Shown: positions 1-8,325 of the stretch, in pieces
Numbering within the stretch: position 1 is the stretch's first letter
Layout of the letters: the number at the start of each line of letters is the position of its first letter
DNA from: Collinsella sp.
GTDB taxonomy: Bacteria; Actinomycetota; Coriobacteriia; Coriobacteriales; Coriobacteriaceae
DNA: 64,000 bases
Direction: 5' to 3'
Assembly (NCBI GenBank): GCA_019425015.1
Contig: JAHYYJ010000001.1
Location: forward strand, 1-64,000
Program-made: the position numbers and the translations under genes
Notes under the pieces: model-generated
Database searches by the model: none
What the model was told of the DNA's origin: nothing
What the model saw: the letters and a program-made list of their open reading frames with translations, nothing else

Positions 1-74
1 GTACCGCCTCGCGGTGACATCGTTTTTATGTCAACCTTGGTCTAACAGAGCCAAAATCTTTTCCAAAATTGTCC

Positions 75-103
75 TTGCATCGGCGGGGGAGTTCCCGTAT
101 AGT
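75..103 (+). promoter_or_regulatory. promoter of tRNA-Ala copy 1
   Basis: A -35 TTGCAT (75-80) and a -10 TATAGT (98-103) are separated by 17 bp. They end 12 bp before the tRNA. The same pair recurs before the second tRNA-Ala copy. Confidence 0.8.
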
Positions 104-115
104 ACTTTCTCGCAC

Positions 116-188
116 GGGGGCGTAGCTCAGCTGGGAGAGCGCTTGACTGGCAGTCAAGAGGTCAGGGGTTCGATCCCCCTCGTCTCCA
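116..188 (+). tRNA. tRNA-Ala (anticodon GGC), copy 1
   Basis: A 73-nt cloverleaf can be folded by eye. The anticodon arm is CUUGA-CUGGCAG-UCAAG, giving anticodon GGC (codon GCC). The acceptor stem carries the G3:U70 pair that specifies alanine and the discriminator is A. The T-arm has GGUUCGAUCC. The CCA end is not fully encoded (ACCC follows). A second identical gene lies 979 bp downstream. Confidence 0.97.
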
Positions 189-203
189 CCCGAGCATTGA
201 ATG

Positions 204-232
204 AGGCTCCAACGCAAGTTGGGGCCTTTTTT
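204..232 (+). terminator. intrinsic terminator of tRNA-Ala copy 1
   Basis: A 9-bp stem (205-213 with 218-226), a GCAA loop and six T residues follow the tRNA. The same terminator is duplicated at 1183-1211. Confidence 0.9.
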
Positions 233-359
233 CATTTTGATTGGCCAATAATATGCCTTTGCCCAGTGGCTGCTTGGCGAAAATCTATCCTAAATTGCAA
301 AGAGGAATGATTAAAAGTGTTTCACGTCTATGTAGGGAAAAATTTAGTATCACCGTAAT

Positions 360-389
360 GTAAAGAGGCCGGGCAGCATGCCCGGCCTC
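360..389 (-). terminator. intrinsic terminator of the CAU tRNA
   Basis: A perfect 10-bp GC-rich stem (365-374 with 380-389) is followed by TTTAC on the minus strand. It lies just downstream of the minus-strand tRNA. Confidence 0.8.
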
Positions 390-398
390 GAACGATTC

Positions 399-474
399 TG
401 GTGGGCCCTCCGGGATTCGAACCCAGAACCCAGGGATTATGAGTCCCCTGCGCTAACCGTTGCGCCAAGAGCCC
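399..474 (-). tRNA. tRNA with CAU anticodon (Met elongator or Ile2)
   Basis: The minus-strand cloverleaf has a 7-bp acceptor stem, an anticodon arm GGGGA-CUCAUAA-UCCCU (anticodon CAU) and a T-arm containing GGUUCGAAUCC. A CCA end is encoded at 399-401. CUCAUAA loops occur both in elongator tRNA-Met and in tRNA-Ile2, which TilS converts to lysidine. I cannot separate these without an identity-element model. Confidence 0.93.
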
Positions 475-1042
475 TTATGAACGGTGAATGCAATTCTAAC
501 AAAGGCAACTCAGACCTAATTTCTTCGCTTCACGTTGTGAAATACTACCATGCACGAGCAAGTCGCACAACGCAAGATCAAGTCCGATGCTAAACAACAG
601 CTAATCTAGGCGCGTCGCAGAATAGAAGCGATCTAAATAAGTTAAGGCCTTTAATTCAGGGCTCCAACACACTTTTGCGTGAAATCAACCTGATGCCATT
701 TCAAAACCATGCCGGTTTACTACGACGAATCGGCGACCCCCCGAGCACCGTGTGTTCTCCGTTTGCAAAACCGCAGGTAGGTAGCCCGCCGGTTGCACGA
801 AAAGGCGTGTGTGGTCGGACATTCCTGATTTATCGTAGTAAACCGGCATGGTTCTGAGGCGCTGGGGAGGGGCGCTTCGCAATCGGACCCGATAATGGGA
901 CTGGCGGCGCACGGAAACCCCTGTTGAACGGGGCGCGTCGTGTTCCACGCGCCAAGTAAGCCGGCGTACGGGCCGTGCGGGGGCCAGGCGCCCCGCGGGT
1001 TGGCGCGGTCCCGAGCGCGCCGGCACTCGCGAAAGTTTTTTT
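475..1042. other. non-coding stretch between tRNA genes
   Basis: I see no convincing protein gene here. The stretch contains a 21-bp perfect inverted repeat (705-725 and 833-853) and a 7-bp GC-rich hairpin (932-938 with 947-953). The part after about 855 is markedly GC-rich. Confidence 0.6.
705..853. repeat. 21-bp perfect inverted repeat enclosing 107 bp
   Basis: The left arm 705-725 reads AACCATGCCGGTTTACTACG plus A, and the right arm 833-853 is its exact reverse complement. The enclosed 107 bp have no convincing coding content. It may be an interspersed palindromic element. Only one copy is in the window. Confidence 0.75.
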
Positions 1043-1053
1043 CAAAATTGTCC

Positions 1054-1082
1054 TTGCATCGCCGTCTGAGTTCCCGTATAGT
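1054..1082 (+). promoter_or_regulatory. promoter of tRNA-Ala copy 2
   Basis: TTGCAT (1054-1059) and TATAGT (1077-1082) are 17 bp apart. The boxes match copy 1 but several spacer bases differ. Confidence 0.8.
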
Positions 1083-1094
1083 ACTTCATCGCAC

Positions 1095-1167
1095 GGGGGC
1101 GTAGCTCAGCTGGGAGAGCGCTTGACTGGCAGTCAAGAGGTCAGGGGTTCGATCCCCCTCGTCTCCA
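1095..1167 (+). tRNA. tRNA-Ala (anticodon GGC), copy 2
   Basis: Identical over all 73 nt to the gene at 116-188, including the GGC anticodon and the G3:U70 identity pair. The CCA end is again not fully encoded. Confidence 0.97.
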
Positions 1168-1182
1168 CCCGAGCATTGAATG

Positions 1183-1211
1183 AGGCTCCAACGCAAGTTG
1201 GGGCCTTTTTT
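1183..1211 (+). terminator. intrinsic terminator of tRNA-Ala copy 2
   Basis: Same 9-bp stem with GCAA loop and T6 tract as at 204-232. It ends about 30 bp before the ABC-F start codon. Confidence 0.9.
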
Positions 1212-1242
1212 CATATAGGCACACAAGGTCAAAGGCGGCAGC

Positions 1243-3276
1243 ATGATCCTCCTGGTCGACAAGATCGAAAAAAGCTTCGGCGCACGCGTCCTCTTTAGCG
1301 GCGCGTCCTTCCAGATCAACCCCGGCGAGCGCTTCGCGCTCGTGGGTCCCAACGGCGCCGGCAAAACCACCATGCTCAAGATCATCATGGGCATCGACAG
1401 CCCCGACGCCGGCCAGGTCCAGTGCGCCAAGGACTGCCAGGTGGGCTACCTAGAGCAGGAAACTAATCTGGAGCAAAAGGACACAACCATCCTTGCCGAG
1501 GTCATGGCCGCAGCCAAGGAAATCCGCCGCATGGGCGAGCGCGCCAACGAACTGCAGGCCCAGATCACCGAGCTCTCCGAGCAGGGCAAGGACGTCGACG
1601 CGCTCCTTAACGAGTACGGCCAGGTCCAGGACCGCTTTGAGCACCTGGGCGGCTACGAGCTCGAGAGCAACGCCCGCAAAATCCTGTCCGGCCTGGGCTT
1701 CAAAGTCACCGACTTTGAACGCCCGTGCTCCGAGTTCTCCGGCGGCTGGCAGATGCGTATTGCGCTGGCAAAGCTCTTCCTGCGCCACCCCGACCTGCTA
1801 CTGCTGGACGAGCCCACCAACCACCTGGACCTCGAGAGCGTCCAGTGGCTGCGCGGCTTTATCGCCAACTACGACGGCGCCGTTCTCATCGTCAGCCACG
1901 ACCGCGCCTTCATGGACGCCTGCGTCGACCACGTCGCCGCGCTCGAGAACCGCCGCGTAACCACCTACACCGGCAACTACAGCAGCTACCTCAAGCAGCG
2001 CGAGGACAACCTAGAGCAGATGCGCGCCAAGCGCGCCGCCCAGGAGCGCGACATCGCCCATATGCAGGTTTTCGTCGACAAGTTCCGCTACAAGCCCACC
2101 AAGGCTGCCCAGGCCCAGGAGCGCATCCGCAAGATCGAGCAGATCAAAAAGGAGCTTGTCATCCTGCCCGAGGGCCACAAGCACATCGACTTTAAGTTCC
2201 CTGACCCGCCTCGCTCCGGCGACATGGTCGTGGGGCTCGAGGGCGTCTCCAAATCCTACGGCGACAAGCACATCTACAGCGACATCGACCTCAAACTCTA
2301 CCGCGGCGAACACGTGGCGCTCGTCGGCCCCAACGGTGCCGGCAAGTCCACGCTCATGAAGATCCTCGCCGGCTTGGAGCCGCCCACCACCGGCACCCGG
2401 GACCTAGGCACCAACGTGGGCGTGGCCTACTACGCCCAGCACGCACTCGAGGGCATGACCGAGTCCAATACCGTCCTGCAAGAGATCGACACCGTCACGC
2501 CCAAGTGGACCGTGCCGCAGCAGCGCAGCCTGCTGGGCGCCTTCCTGTTTAGCGACAATGACTCCATCGAGAAGCAGGTTCGCGTCCTCTCCGGCGGCGA
2601 AAAGGCGCGTCTGGCCTTGGCAAAGATGCTCGTGGCCCCCGAAGCGCTCCTGTGCCTGGACGAGCCCACCAACCACCTGGACATCGACTCGGTGGACATG
2701 CTCGAGAACGCCCTGCAAAACTTCCCCGGTACCATCGTGCTGATCAGCCATGACGAGCACCTGGTACGCGCCGTGGCCAACCGCGTCATCGACATCCGCG
2801 ATGGCAAGGTCACGGTCTACGACGGCGACTACGACTACTACCTCTACAAGCGCGAAGACCTCGCAGCCCGCGCCGCCGCCGAGGCGTCCACGGAGAGCGC
2901 GCCGGCCACGACCAAGTCCGCCAAGGCCAGCGCCGCCCAGGCCGACACCCCCGTCGCCGCCCCCAAGCCTGCCGAGGGCAAAAAGACCAAGGAGCAAAAG
3001 CGCGCCGAGGCCCAAGCCCGCGCTGCGCTCAACAAAAAGCTCAAGGGCGTGCGTAACCAGCTCAAGAAGATCGAGACGGAGCTCGACAAAAAGCGCGCCC
3101 GCTATGACGAGCTTATGGAATTGATGGCGAGCGAAGAGCTTTATGCCGATCAAGACAAGTTCAACGCCGCGCTGGGGGAATATAACGGGCTTAAGCAAGA
3201 GCTGCCCAAGCTCGAGGACGAATGGCTGGAGCTTTCCACCCAAATCGAAGAGGAGACCGCGCGTGAATTCTCGTAA
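1243..3276 (+). CDS. ABC-F family ATPase (Uup-like)
   Basis: Soluble tandem ATPase of 677 residues with no membrane segment. Walker A GPNGAGKT is at about 35-42, signature FSGGW near 165 and Walker B LLLLDEPTNHLD at about 185-196. A charged linker separates this from a second Walker A near 362-370 with its own LSGGE and LDEPTNHLD. The Ala/Lys-rich stretch after about 545 and the C-terminal coiled coil (about 600-677) resemble the Uup tail. ABC-F proteins act on ribosomes or nucleic acid, not in transport. The exact subfamily (Uup, EttA-like or resistance type) cannot be fixed here. The start ATG lies 31 bp after the tRNA terminator with a weak AAAGGCGG site. The following small membrane gene overlaps its last codons. 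Confidence 0.9.
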   Translation: MILLVDKIEKSFGARVLFSGASFQINPGERFALVGPNGAGKTTMLKIIMGIDSPDAGQVQCAKDCQVGYLEQETNLEQKDTTILAEVMAAAKEIRRMGERANELQAQITELSEQGKDVDALLNEYGQVQDRFEHLGGYELESNARKILSGLGFKVTDFERPCSEFSGGWQMRIALAKLFLRHPDLLLLDEPTNHLDLESVQWLRGFIANYDGAVLIVSHDRAFMDACVDHVAALENRRVTTYTGNYSSYLKQREDNLEQMRAKRAAQERDIAHMQVFVDKFRYKPTKAAQAQERIRKIEQIKKELVILPEGHKHIDFKFPDPPRSGDMVVGLEGVSKSYGDKHIYSDIDLKLYRGEHVALVGPNGAGKSTLMKILAGLEPPTTGTRDLGTNVGVAYYAQHALEGMTESNTVLQEIDTVTPKWTVPQQRSLLGAFLFSDNDSIEKQVRVLSGGEKARLALAKMLVAPEALLCLDEPTNHLDIDSVDMLENALQNFPGTIVLISHDEHLVRAVANRVIDIRDGKVTVYDGDYDYYLYKREDLAARAAAEASTESAPATTKSAKASAAQADTPVAAPKPAEGKKTKEQKRAEAQARAALNKKLKGVRNQLKKIETELDKKRARYDELMELMASEELYADQDKFNAALGEYNGLKQELPKLEDEWLELSTQIEEETAREFS

Positions 3277-3559
3277 GGCCGCTGCCGTGGCGATGAGCAT
3301 CATCGCCATTGCTTGTCGCATCTGCGGCATCTTTATGAGCGCGATGACCGTGCTGCTGTGCTTTAGCGGCCTCACTGCCAAGCTGCAGATTGTGGGCTTC
3401 GTCGTTGAGCTTTCACGCGCACTGCCAAGCGCCATCGCCGGCTATGGCGTCATCACGTCGCCCTTTGGCGGTGTGTTCCGCCTGGATTACGCTATCGTGG
3501 CCGTCATTTTGTTTGTGGCCGATTACCTGCTCACGCGCGCCTCGCGTCGCGTCCGCTAG
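3263..3559 (+). CDS. small membrane protein of unknown function
   Basis: About 98 residues. I chose GTG 3263 because GAGGAG sits 7 bp upstream, inside the end of the ABC-F gene, so the two overlap by 14 bp. Three hydrophobic stretches are visible: one early (about residues 10-32), a middle one (35-60) and one near the C-terminus (75-92), which ends in a basic ASRRVR tail. It is placed 9 bp before the M50 protease gene, so it is probably cotranscribed with it. No family is recognised. An internal ATG at 3293 is an alternative start. Confidence 0.6.
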   Translation: MNSRKAAAVAMSIIAIACRICGIFMSAMTVLLCFSGLTAKLQIVGFVVELSRALPSAIAGYGVITSPFGGVFRLDYAIVAVILFVADYLLTRASRRVR

Positions 3560-3568
3560 GGGAGCGCC

Positions 3569-4252
3569 ATGTCCAGCAGCTACCTCATGAACCTGCTCGC
3601 CAGCGCCGTTGCCGTCATCGTGGGCATCGTGATCCACGAGAGCGCACACGCCGCCGCGGCCTGGGCGCTCGGCGACAAGACGGCCCGTTCGCGCGGCCGC
3701 GTGTCGCTCAACCCGCTTAACCATATCGACCTGTTTGGCACCATCATCCTGCCGCTGCTCATGCTCGCGGCCGGCGGCCCGGTATTCGCCTTCGCCAAAC
3801 CCGTGCCCGTCTACCTCAACAACCTCAAGCACCCCAAACGCGACGAGGTCCTGGTGAGCGTGGCCGGCCTCGCGTCGAACATCGCACTCGCGTGCCTCGC
3901 GGCCGCCCTCATGCACGCGGCATATGGCAGCCTCTATACCGGCATGTCCTTTGCCACGGCGTCACAGATCATGAACTTCGGCGCCACGTTTATCGTGGTC
4001 AACCTGTCACTCGCGTTTTTTAACCTCATCCCGATCCCGCCGCTCGACGGCTCGTCGATCATCGTGCCGTTCCTCAAAGGCAAGGCGCTCGCCAACTACT
4101 ACCGCCTGCAGCAATACGCCATGCCGATCCTTATCATCGTGCTGTACCTGCTGCCCATGTGGACAGGACTCGACGTGATTGGCCGCTATTTCGACGTTAC
4201 CGTGTATCCACTTGCTGAGCAGCTGCTCAACTTCGCAATCGCCGGCATCTAA
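3569..4252 (+). CDS. site-2 (M50) family zinc metalloprotease
   Basis: 227 residues, mostly transmembrane. The first helix carries HESAH, which fits the HExxH zinc motif, and the late motif IPIPPLDGSSI supplies the third ligand Asp typical of M50 peptidases. No PDZ domain is present, so it belongs to the short M50 group and not to RseP. Members cleave within the membrane, but no substrate can be inferred. RBS GGGGAG is 6 bp upstream. It follows the small membrane protein and precedes scpA by 84 bp. Confidence 0.85.
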   Translation: MSSSYLMNLLASAVAVIVGIVIHESAHAAAAWALGDKTARSRGRVSLNPLNHIDLFGTIILPLLMLAAGGPVFAFAKPVPVYLNNLKHPKRDEVLVSVAGLASNIALACLAAALMHAAYGSLYTGMSFATASQIMNFGATFIVVNLSLAFFNLIPIPPLDGSSIIVPFLKGKALANYYRLQQYAMPILIIVLYLLPMWTGLDVIGRYFDVTVYPLAEQLLNFAIAGI

Positions 4253-4336
4253 GGTAAACTTACAGGTCGACCGTGCAAAACGGTCGTAACATGCACCCAA
4301 ACCGCGCCGCGAAGGCGCCGTCAAAGGAGGTCGAAG

Positions 4337-5146
4337 ATGTCGTATCGCGTGTCGACGCAGGTCTACAGCGGACCTTTCGACCTGCTGCTGCAGCTGGTTA
4401 CCCGACAAAAAGTAGATATCGGCGCCATCTCCATCAGCGAGGTGGCCGAGCAGTACCTTGCCGAGGTGGAGCGCATCGAGGCGCTGGACCTGGACGTGGC
4501 GAGCGACTTTCTGCTGGTCGCGGCAACTCTTTTGGACATCAAGGCCGCCTCGCTGGTGCCCCAGGAGGCCCCGCGCAAGACAGACGACGATGACGAGGAC
4601 GACGATGACCTCGAGGAACTCAGCGCGCTCGACGGCGACGCCCTGCGCGAGGTCCTGATTCAGCGTCTGATTGCCTACAAGCAGTTTAAGGGTGCGGCTG
4701 CGGCCCTCGGTGCCCGCATGCAGGCCGAAAGCCGCATGCACCCGCGTGTGGCCGGCCCCGACCCCGAGTTTTTGGGCCTTATGCCCGACTACCTGGCCGG
4801 CATCACCCTGCGCGGCCTCGCCGTCATCTGTGCCGACCTGGACGGCAAGCGCCAGACCTTCCTGCTGGAGGCCGAGCACGTGGCGCCGCATCGCGTGCCG
4901 CTCGATCTGACCGTAGCCTCGGTCGACCGCTTTACCATGGCGCACCAAACTTGCACCTTCCGCGAGCTGTTGGACGGCGACGCCACCACCGAGCAGCTCG
5001 TCGTCACCTTCCTGGCCATGCTTGAGCTTGCCAAGCGCGGCTCGCTCACGCTGAGCCAGGACGAGATCTTTGGAACCATCCGCATCAACCGCGTCGAGGG
5101 CGCTGAGGCATACGTGCCCGGCGAGGGCCCCGAGCTCACCGAATAG
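4337..5146 (+). CDS. scpA: segregation and condensation protein A
   Basis: Kleisin subunit of the SMC-ScpA-ScpB condensin, which compacts and segregates the chromosome. 269 residues. The N-terminal segment FDLLLQLVTRQKVDI and the LDLDVASDFLLVAATLLDIK region are typical ScpA SMC-neck-binding helices. A long Asp/Glu run (about 80-95) forms the flexible middle, and the winged-helix C-terminus carries TFLAMLELAKRG. A perfect AAAGGAGG site sits 6 bp before ATG. The scpB start follows 11 bp after the stop. Confidence 0.95.
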   Translation: MSYRVSTQVYSGPFDLLLQLVTRQKVDIGAISISEVAEQYLAEVERIEALDLDVASDFLLVAATLLDIKAASLVPQEAPRKTDDDDEDDDDLEELSALDGDALREVLIQRLIAYKQFKGAAAALGARMQAESRMHPRVAGPDPEFLGLMPDYLAGITLRGLAVICADLDGKRQTFLLEAEHVAPHRVPLDLTVASVDRFTMAHQTCTFRELLDGDATTEQLVVTFLAMLELAKRGSLTLSQDEIFGTIRINRVEGAEAYVPGEGPELTE

Positions 5147-5157
5147 GAGCCGCAACC

Positions 5158-5886
5158 ATGTCAACCCTTTCCACGCTGGAGGCAAACAGCATCAAAGGCG
5201 CCCTTGAGGCGCTGCTGCTGGTGTCGTGCGATCCCGTGAGCGCACCCGCGCTGGCAGGTGCGCTGGATATCGCCCCGGGCGAGTGCGCATCGCTGCTCGC
5301 CGAGCTCAAGGTTGAGTACGAGGAGGCCAACCGCGGCTTTCAGCTGCGCGAGGTCGCCGGCGGCTGGCGCCTGTTTACGCATCCCGCCTACCACGACGTG
5401 GTCGAGGCCTACGTGCTGAGCTGGGACACGCAAAAGCTGTCGCAGGCGGCGCTCGAAACCCTGGCCGTCATCGCATACCACCAGCCTGTGACGCGCGAGG
5501 TGGTCAAGGGCATCCGCGGCGTCAACTCCGACGGCGTCATCGCGTCGCTCGTGGACAAGGGCCTGGTGCGCGAGCTCGGCCGCGATCCCCAGCGCGGTCA
5601 GGCCATCATTTACGGCACGACCAACGCCTTCTTGGAAAAGTTCGGTCTGCGCTCCACCCGCGACCTGCCCGACCTGGAGCAGTTTGCCCCCGACGAGCAA
5701 TCGCGTCAGTTTATCCGCGAGCGCCTGAGCGGCCGCAGCATTCAGTCCACGCTCGAGGAGCAGGCCGATGACCTGGACGAAGAGCGCGAACTGCTCGATA
5801 CCGATGTTGACGATGTTGAGGCAGTCGAGGACTTGGAAACCCTGGTCGTCGACGAGACCTCGGAGGATTTGCATGACGAGGACTAA
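5158..5886 (+). CDS. scpB: segregation and condensation protein B
   Basis: Partner of ScpA in the SMC complex. 242 residues with two winged-helix domains. Diagnostic segments are ALEALLLVSCDPVS near the N-terminus, RPxxFQLREVAGGWRLFT-like sequence (here NRGFQLREVAGGW), LSQAALETLAVIAYHQPVTR and IRGVNSDGVI. The last roughly 45 residues form a strongly acidic tail, longer than in many ScpB proteins. The gene sits between scpA and a pseudouridine synthase gene, as in many Gram-positive genomes. Confidence 0.96.
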   Translation: MSTLSTLEANSIKGALEALLLVSCDPVSAPALAGALDIAPGECASLLAELKVEYEEANRGFQLREVAGGWRLFTHPAYHDVVEAYVLSWDTQKLSQAALETLAVIAYHQPVTREVVKGIRGVNSDGVIASLVDKGLVRELGRDPQRGQAIIYGTTNAFLEKFGLRSTRDLPDLEQFAPDEQSRQFIRERLSGRSIQSTLEEQADDLDEERELLDTDVDDVEAVEDLETLVVDETSEDLHDED

Positions 5887-5908
5887 CGAAGTAGGGGAGA
5901 CGCGCGCC

Positions 5909-6838
5909 ATGGGCAACGCAGTACCCGCCACCGACGCCCAGCCCGTCTATCCGCACACCATGCGCCTGCAGCGCTTTTTGGCGCGCGCGGGCGTGGCGAG
6001 CCGCCGTGGCTCAGAGGACCTAATGACCGCCGGCCGCGTGACCGTCAACGGCGAGGTCGCGACCGAGCTGGGCACCAAGGTCGATGTCGACCACGATCAC
6101 ATCGAGGTCGACGGCATGCCCGTCAAGCTCAACCAGGGCGCCGTGTACTTGATGCTCTACAAGCCGACCGGCTACCTCACCACCATGAGTGATCCGCAGG
6201 AGCGCCCTTGCGTGGCCGACCTGGTCCCCCGCGACCGCTTTCCGGGACTTTTCCCGGTGGGCCGCCTGGACCGCGACACCACAGGCCTTTTGCTCTTTAC
6301 CACCGACGGCGACCTGTCGCAGGACCTGCTGCACCCCAGCAAGCATGTCTTTAAGACCTACCAGGCACTCGTGGACGGCCACCTGACCGATCGCGACTTG
6401 GAACCGCTCCGCCGTGGCATCGATCTCGACGACGGCCTGTGCCAGCCGGCGATCTGCCGCGTCATCAACGCGCGCGAGGCAGAGGCCGTGGCTCCGCAAG
6501 GCGTAAAGCCCGGCACCACCGCCGTGGAGGTCATCATCCGCGAGGGACGCAAAAACCAGGTCAAGCGCATGCTGAGCAAGATTCACCATCCGGTGATCCG
6601 CCTGCACCGCTGCAACTTTGCCGGCCTTGAGCTCGAGGGCGTGGCCAAGGGCTCGTGGCGCGAGCTCACCGACCGCGAGGTGCAGATCCTCAAGGCCGGC
6701 GGCATCCCGCCCAAGCAGGCGAGCGCCAAGCGCAACGGCGGCAAGCCCCAAGATACGCCCGCCAGCCGCACGCGTCACCACGGCAGCCACGGCTCCGCAC
6801 CCATGCGCAACACCTACCGCGAGCGCTACACGGGCTAG
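5909..6838 (+). CDS. rluB: 23S rRNA pseudouridine synthase, RluB/RsuA family
   Basis: Converts a uridine of 23S rRNA (U2605 in E. coli RluB) to pseudouridine. 309 residues from ATG 5909, chosen because AGGGGAG precedes it by 10 bp. An upstream in-frame start would lie inside scpB. The S4 RNA-binding domain comes first (MRLQRFLARAGVASRRG), then the catalytic GRLDRDTTGLLLFTTDG with its active Asp, and EGRKNQVKRML near residue 215. A basic tail of about 50 residues (KRNGGKP...RHHGSHG) is extra. Target specificity is inferred from the family only. Confidence 0.92.
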   Translation: MGNAVPATDAQPVYPHTMRLQRFLARAGVASRRGSEDLMTAGRVTVNGEVATELGTKVDVDHDHIEVDGMPVKLNQGAVYLMLYKPTGYLTTMSDPQERPCVADLVPRDRFPGLFPVGRLDRDTTGLLLFTTDGDLSQDLLHPSKHVFKTYQALVDGHLTDRDLEPLRRGIDLDDGLCQPAICRVINAREAEAVAPQGVKPGTTAVEVIIREGRKNQVKRMLSKIHHPVIRLHRCNFAGLELEGVAKGSWRELTDREVQILKAGGIPPKQASAKRNGGKPQDTPASRTRHHGSHGSAPMRNTYRERYTG

Positions 6839-6904
6839 GCAACCCGCCGCGCCCCAGCGCCCGCGAACCATACCAGCACGTCAACCATCGAAAGGAAGCA
6901 TTGC

Positions 6905-7591
6905 ATGATCGTCGCCATCGACGGCCCCGCCGGTTCCGGCAAGTCTACCATCGCCAAGGAGATTGCCCGCCAGCTGGGCTTTAACAAGCTCGACACGGGC
7001 GCCATGTATCGCGCCGTCACCTTCGCCGCGCTCGACCGCGGCATCGATCTGGACGACGAGGCGGCCATCGACGCCCTCGCCGAGCAGATCGAAATCCGCT
7101 TTACCAACGGCACTGGCGAAGACACACGCCTGACCATCGACGGTGCGGACGCATCGGCTGCCATCCGCACCCCGCAGGTGGACGCCAACGTGTCCAAGGT
7201 CTCGGCCTATCCGGGCGTGCGCGCCGCCATGCTCATCCACCAGCGCCGCGCCGCCGAGGACCGCGACATCGTTGCCGAGGGTCGCGACATCGGCACCGTC
7301 GTGTTCCCCAACGCGCAGGTCAAGGTGTTTCTAACCGCCGACCCGCGTGAGCGCGCCCGCCGCCGCGTGCTTCAGCGTCACCAAAACGACGCTCAGCCGC
7401 TCAGCACAGAGCAGCTCGAGGCCGAGGTCGATGAGACCCTCGATGCCCTCAAGCAGCGCGACAAGCTCGACAGCAGCCGCGAGGTCGCACCGCTCGTGCC
7501 CGCCGAGGACGCCGTGCACGTCGACTCCACCGCCCACACCATCGACGAGGTCGTACGCATTATCGAGGACCTCATCAACCAAAGGAGGTAG
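6905..7591 (+). CDS. cmk: cytidylate kinase
   Basis: Phosphorylates CMP and dCMP using ATP. 228 residues. The P-loop DGPAGSGKST is at residues 5-14, followed by KLDTGAMYRAVT (substrate binding) and AEGRDIGTVVFPNA, all hallmarks of Cmk. ERARRRVLQRHQ forms the lid. AGGAAG lies 8 bp upstream. The cmk-plsC-ispH-der-plsY-gpsA order is a conserved Gram-positive block. Confidence 0.97.
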   Translation: MIVAIDGPAGSGKSTIAKEIARQLGFNKLDTGAMYRAVTFAALDRGIDLDDEAAIDALAEQIEIRFTNGTGEDTRLTIDGADASAAIRTPQVDANVSKVSAYPGVRAAMLIHQRRAAEDRDIVAEGRDIGTVVFPNAQVKVFLTADPRERARRRVLQRHQNDAQPLSTEQLEAEVDETLDALKQRDKLDSSREVAPLVPAEDAVHVDSTAHTIDEVVRIIEDLINQRR

Positions 7592-7594
7592 CCT

Positions 7595-8323
7595 ATGCGC
7601 CTGTTTAAGCAGACGCCCGAGGATTACTACAACGCCCCCTATGCCGAGTTCCCGGCGCTCATCCGCGGCACCGTCGTCGTAGTCATGGCCATCCTGTGGG
7701 CCTTCTCCAAGCTCATGTGGCGCTGGAAGGTCGAGGACGCTGACCTGCTGTTTGAGCGCCAGGAAGGCCGCGGCAGCGTGGTCATTTGCAACCACACCTC
7801 GATGGCTGAGCTCTTGGCCGTGGAGACGGCGCTGTTCTTTGGCGGCCGCCGCATTCGCCCTATCTTTAAGTCTGAGTTCGCCAAGAGCAAGATTGTGCGC
7901 TGGGCTTTTAGCCGCGTTGGCGGCATCCCCGTGGAGCGCGGTACTGCCGATATGAAGTGCCTGCGCGCCGCCCAGCATGCGCTGCAACGCGGCGAGGACG
8001 TCCTGATCTTCCCCGAGGGCACGCGCATCCGCTCGCGCGAGATCAAGCCAGAGGTCCACGGCGGCTTTGCGCTCATCGCTCAGATGGGCAAGGCGCCCGT
8101 CAACCCGCTCGCCATCTGCGGCTGGTCCGACATCACGCCCGCGGGCAAAAAGCTCATGCGTCCCAAGAAGTGCTGGATTCGTGCCGGCAAGGCCGTCTCG
8201 CTTTCGGACGCACCGGCCGGGCTTAAGCGTACGGAGCGCCTGGCCTGGTTTGAGTCCGAGGCCATGAACCGCGTCTACGCCATTCGAGACGAGCTGTGCG
8301 CCGAGCATCCGGGCAGGTTCTAG
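7595..8323 (+). CDS. plsC: 1-acyl-sn-glycerol-3-phosphate acyltransferase
   Basis: Acylates lysophosphatidate at sn-2 to make phosphatidate at the membrane. 242 residues with a hydrophobic N-terminal segment (about 25-50). Motif I reads NHTSMAE, so the usual HX4D is HX4E here. Motif II GGIPVERG and motif III FPEGTRIRS are normal. The gene starts 3 bp after the cmk stop, and the RBS AAAGGAGG lies in the end of cmk. ispH follows directly. Confidence 0.9.
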   Translation: MRLFKQTPEDYYNAPYAEFPALIRGTVVVVMAILWAFSKLMWRWKVEDADLLFERQEGRGSVVICNHTSMAELLAVETALFFGGRRIRPIFKSEFAKSKIVRWAFSRVGGIPVERGTADMKCLRAAQHALQRGEDVLIFPEGTRIRSREIKPEVHGGFALIAQMGKAPVNPLAICGWSDITPAGKKLMRPKKCWIRAGKAVSLSDAPAGLKRTERLAWFESEAMNRVYAIRDELCAEHPGRF

Positions 8324-8325
8324 CC

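Larger units (their letters stand above)
64..235 (+). repeat. direct repeat, copy 1 (promoter + tRNA-Ala + terminator)
   Basis: This 172-bp unit is repeated at 1043-1214. The tRNA and terminator are identical, and only a few bases differ in the promoter spacer. Similarity stops just upstream of the -35 region and just after the terminator. Confidence 0.9.
1043..1214 (+). repeat. direct repeat, copy 2 (promoter + tRNA-Ala + terminator)
   Basis: Second copy of the 172-bp unit at 64-235, at a constant offset of 979 bp. Confidence 0.9.

Noticed and set aside
685..1026. Small minus-strand open frames between the tRNA genes
   Set aside because: They read through the inverted repeat, lack ribosome-binding sites and have no protein-like character.
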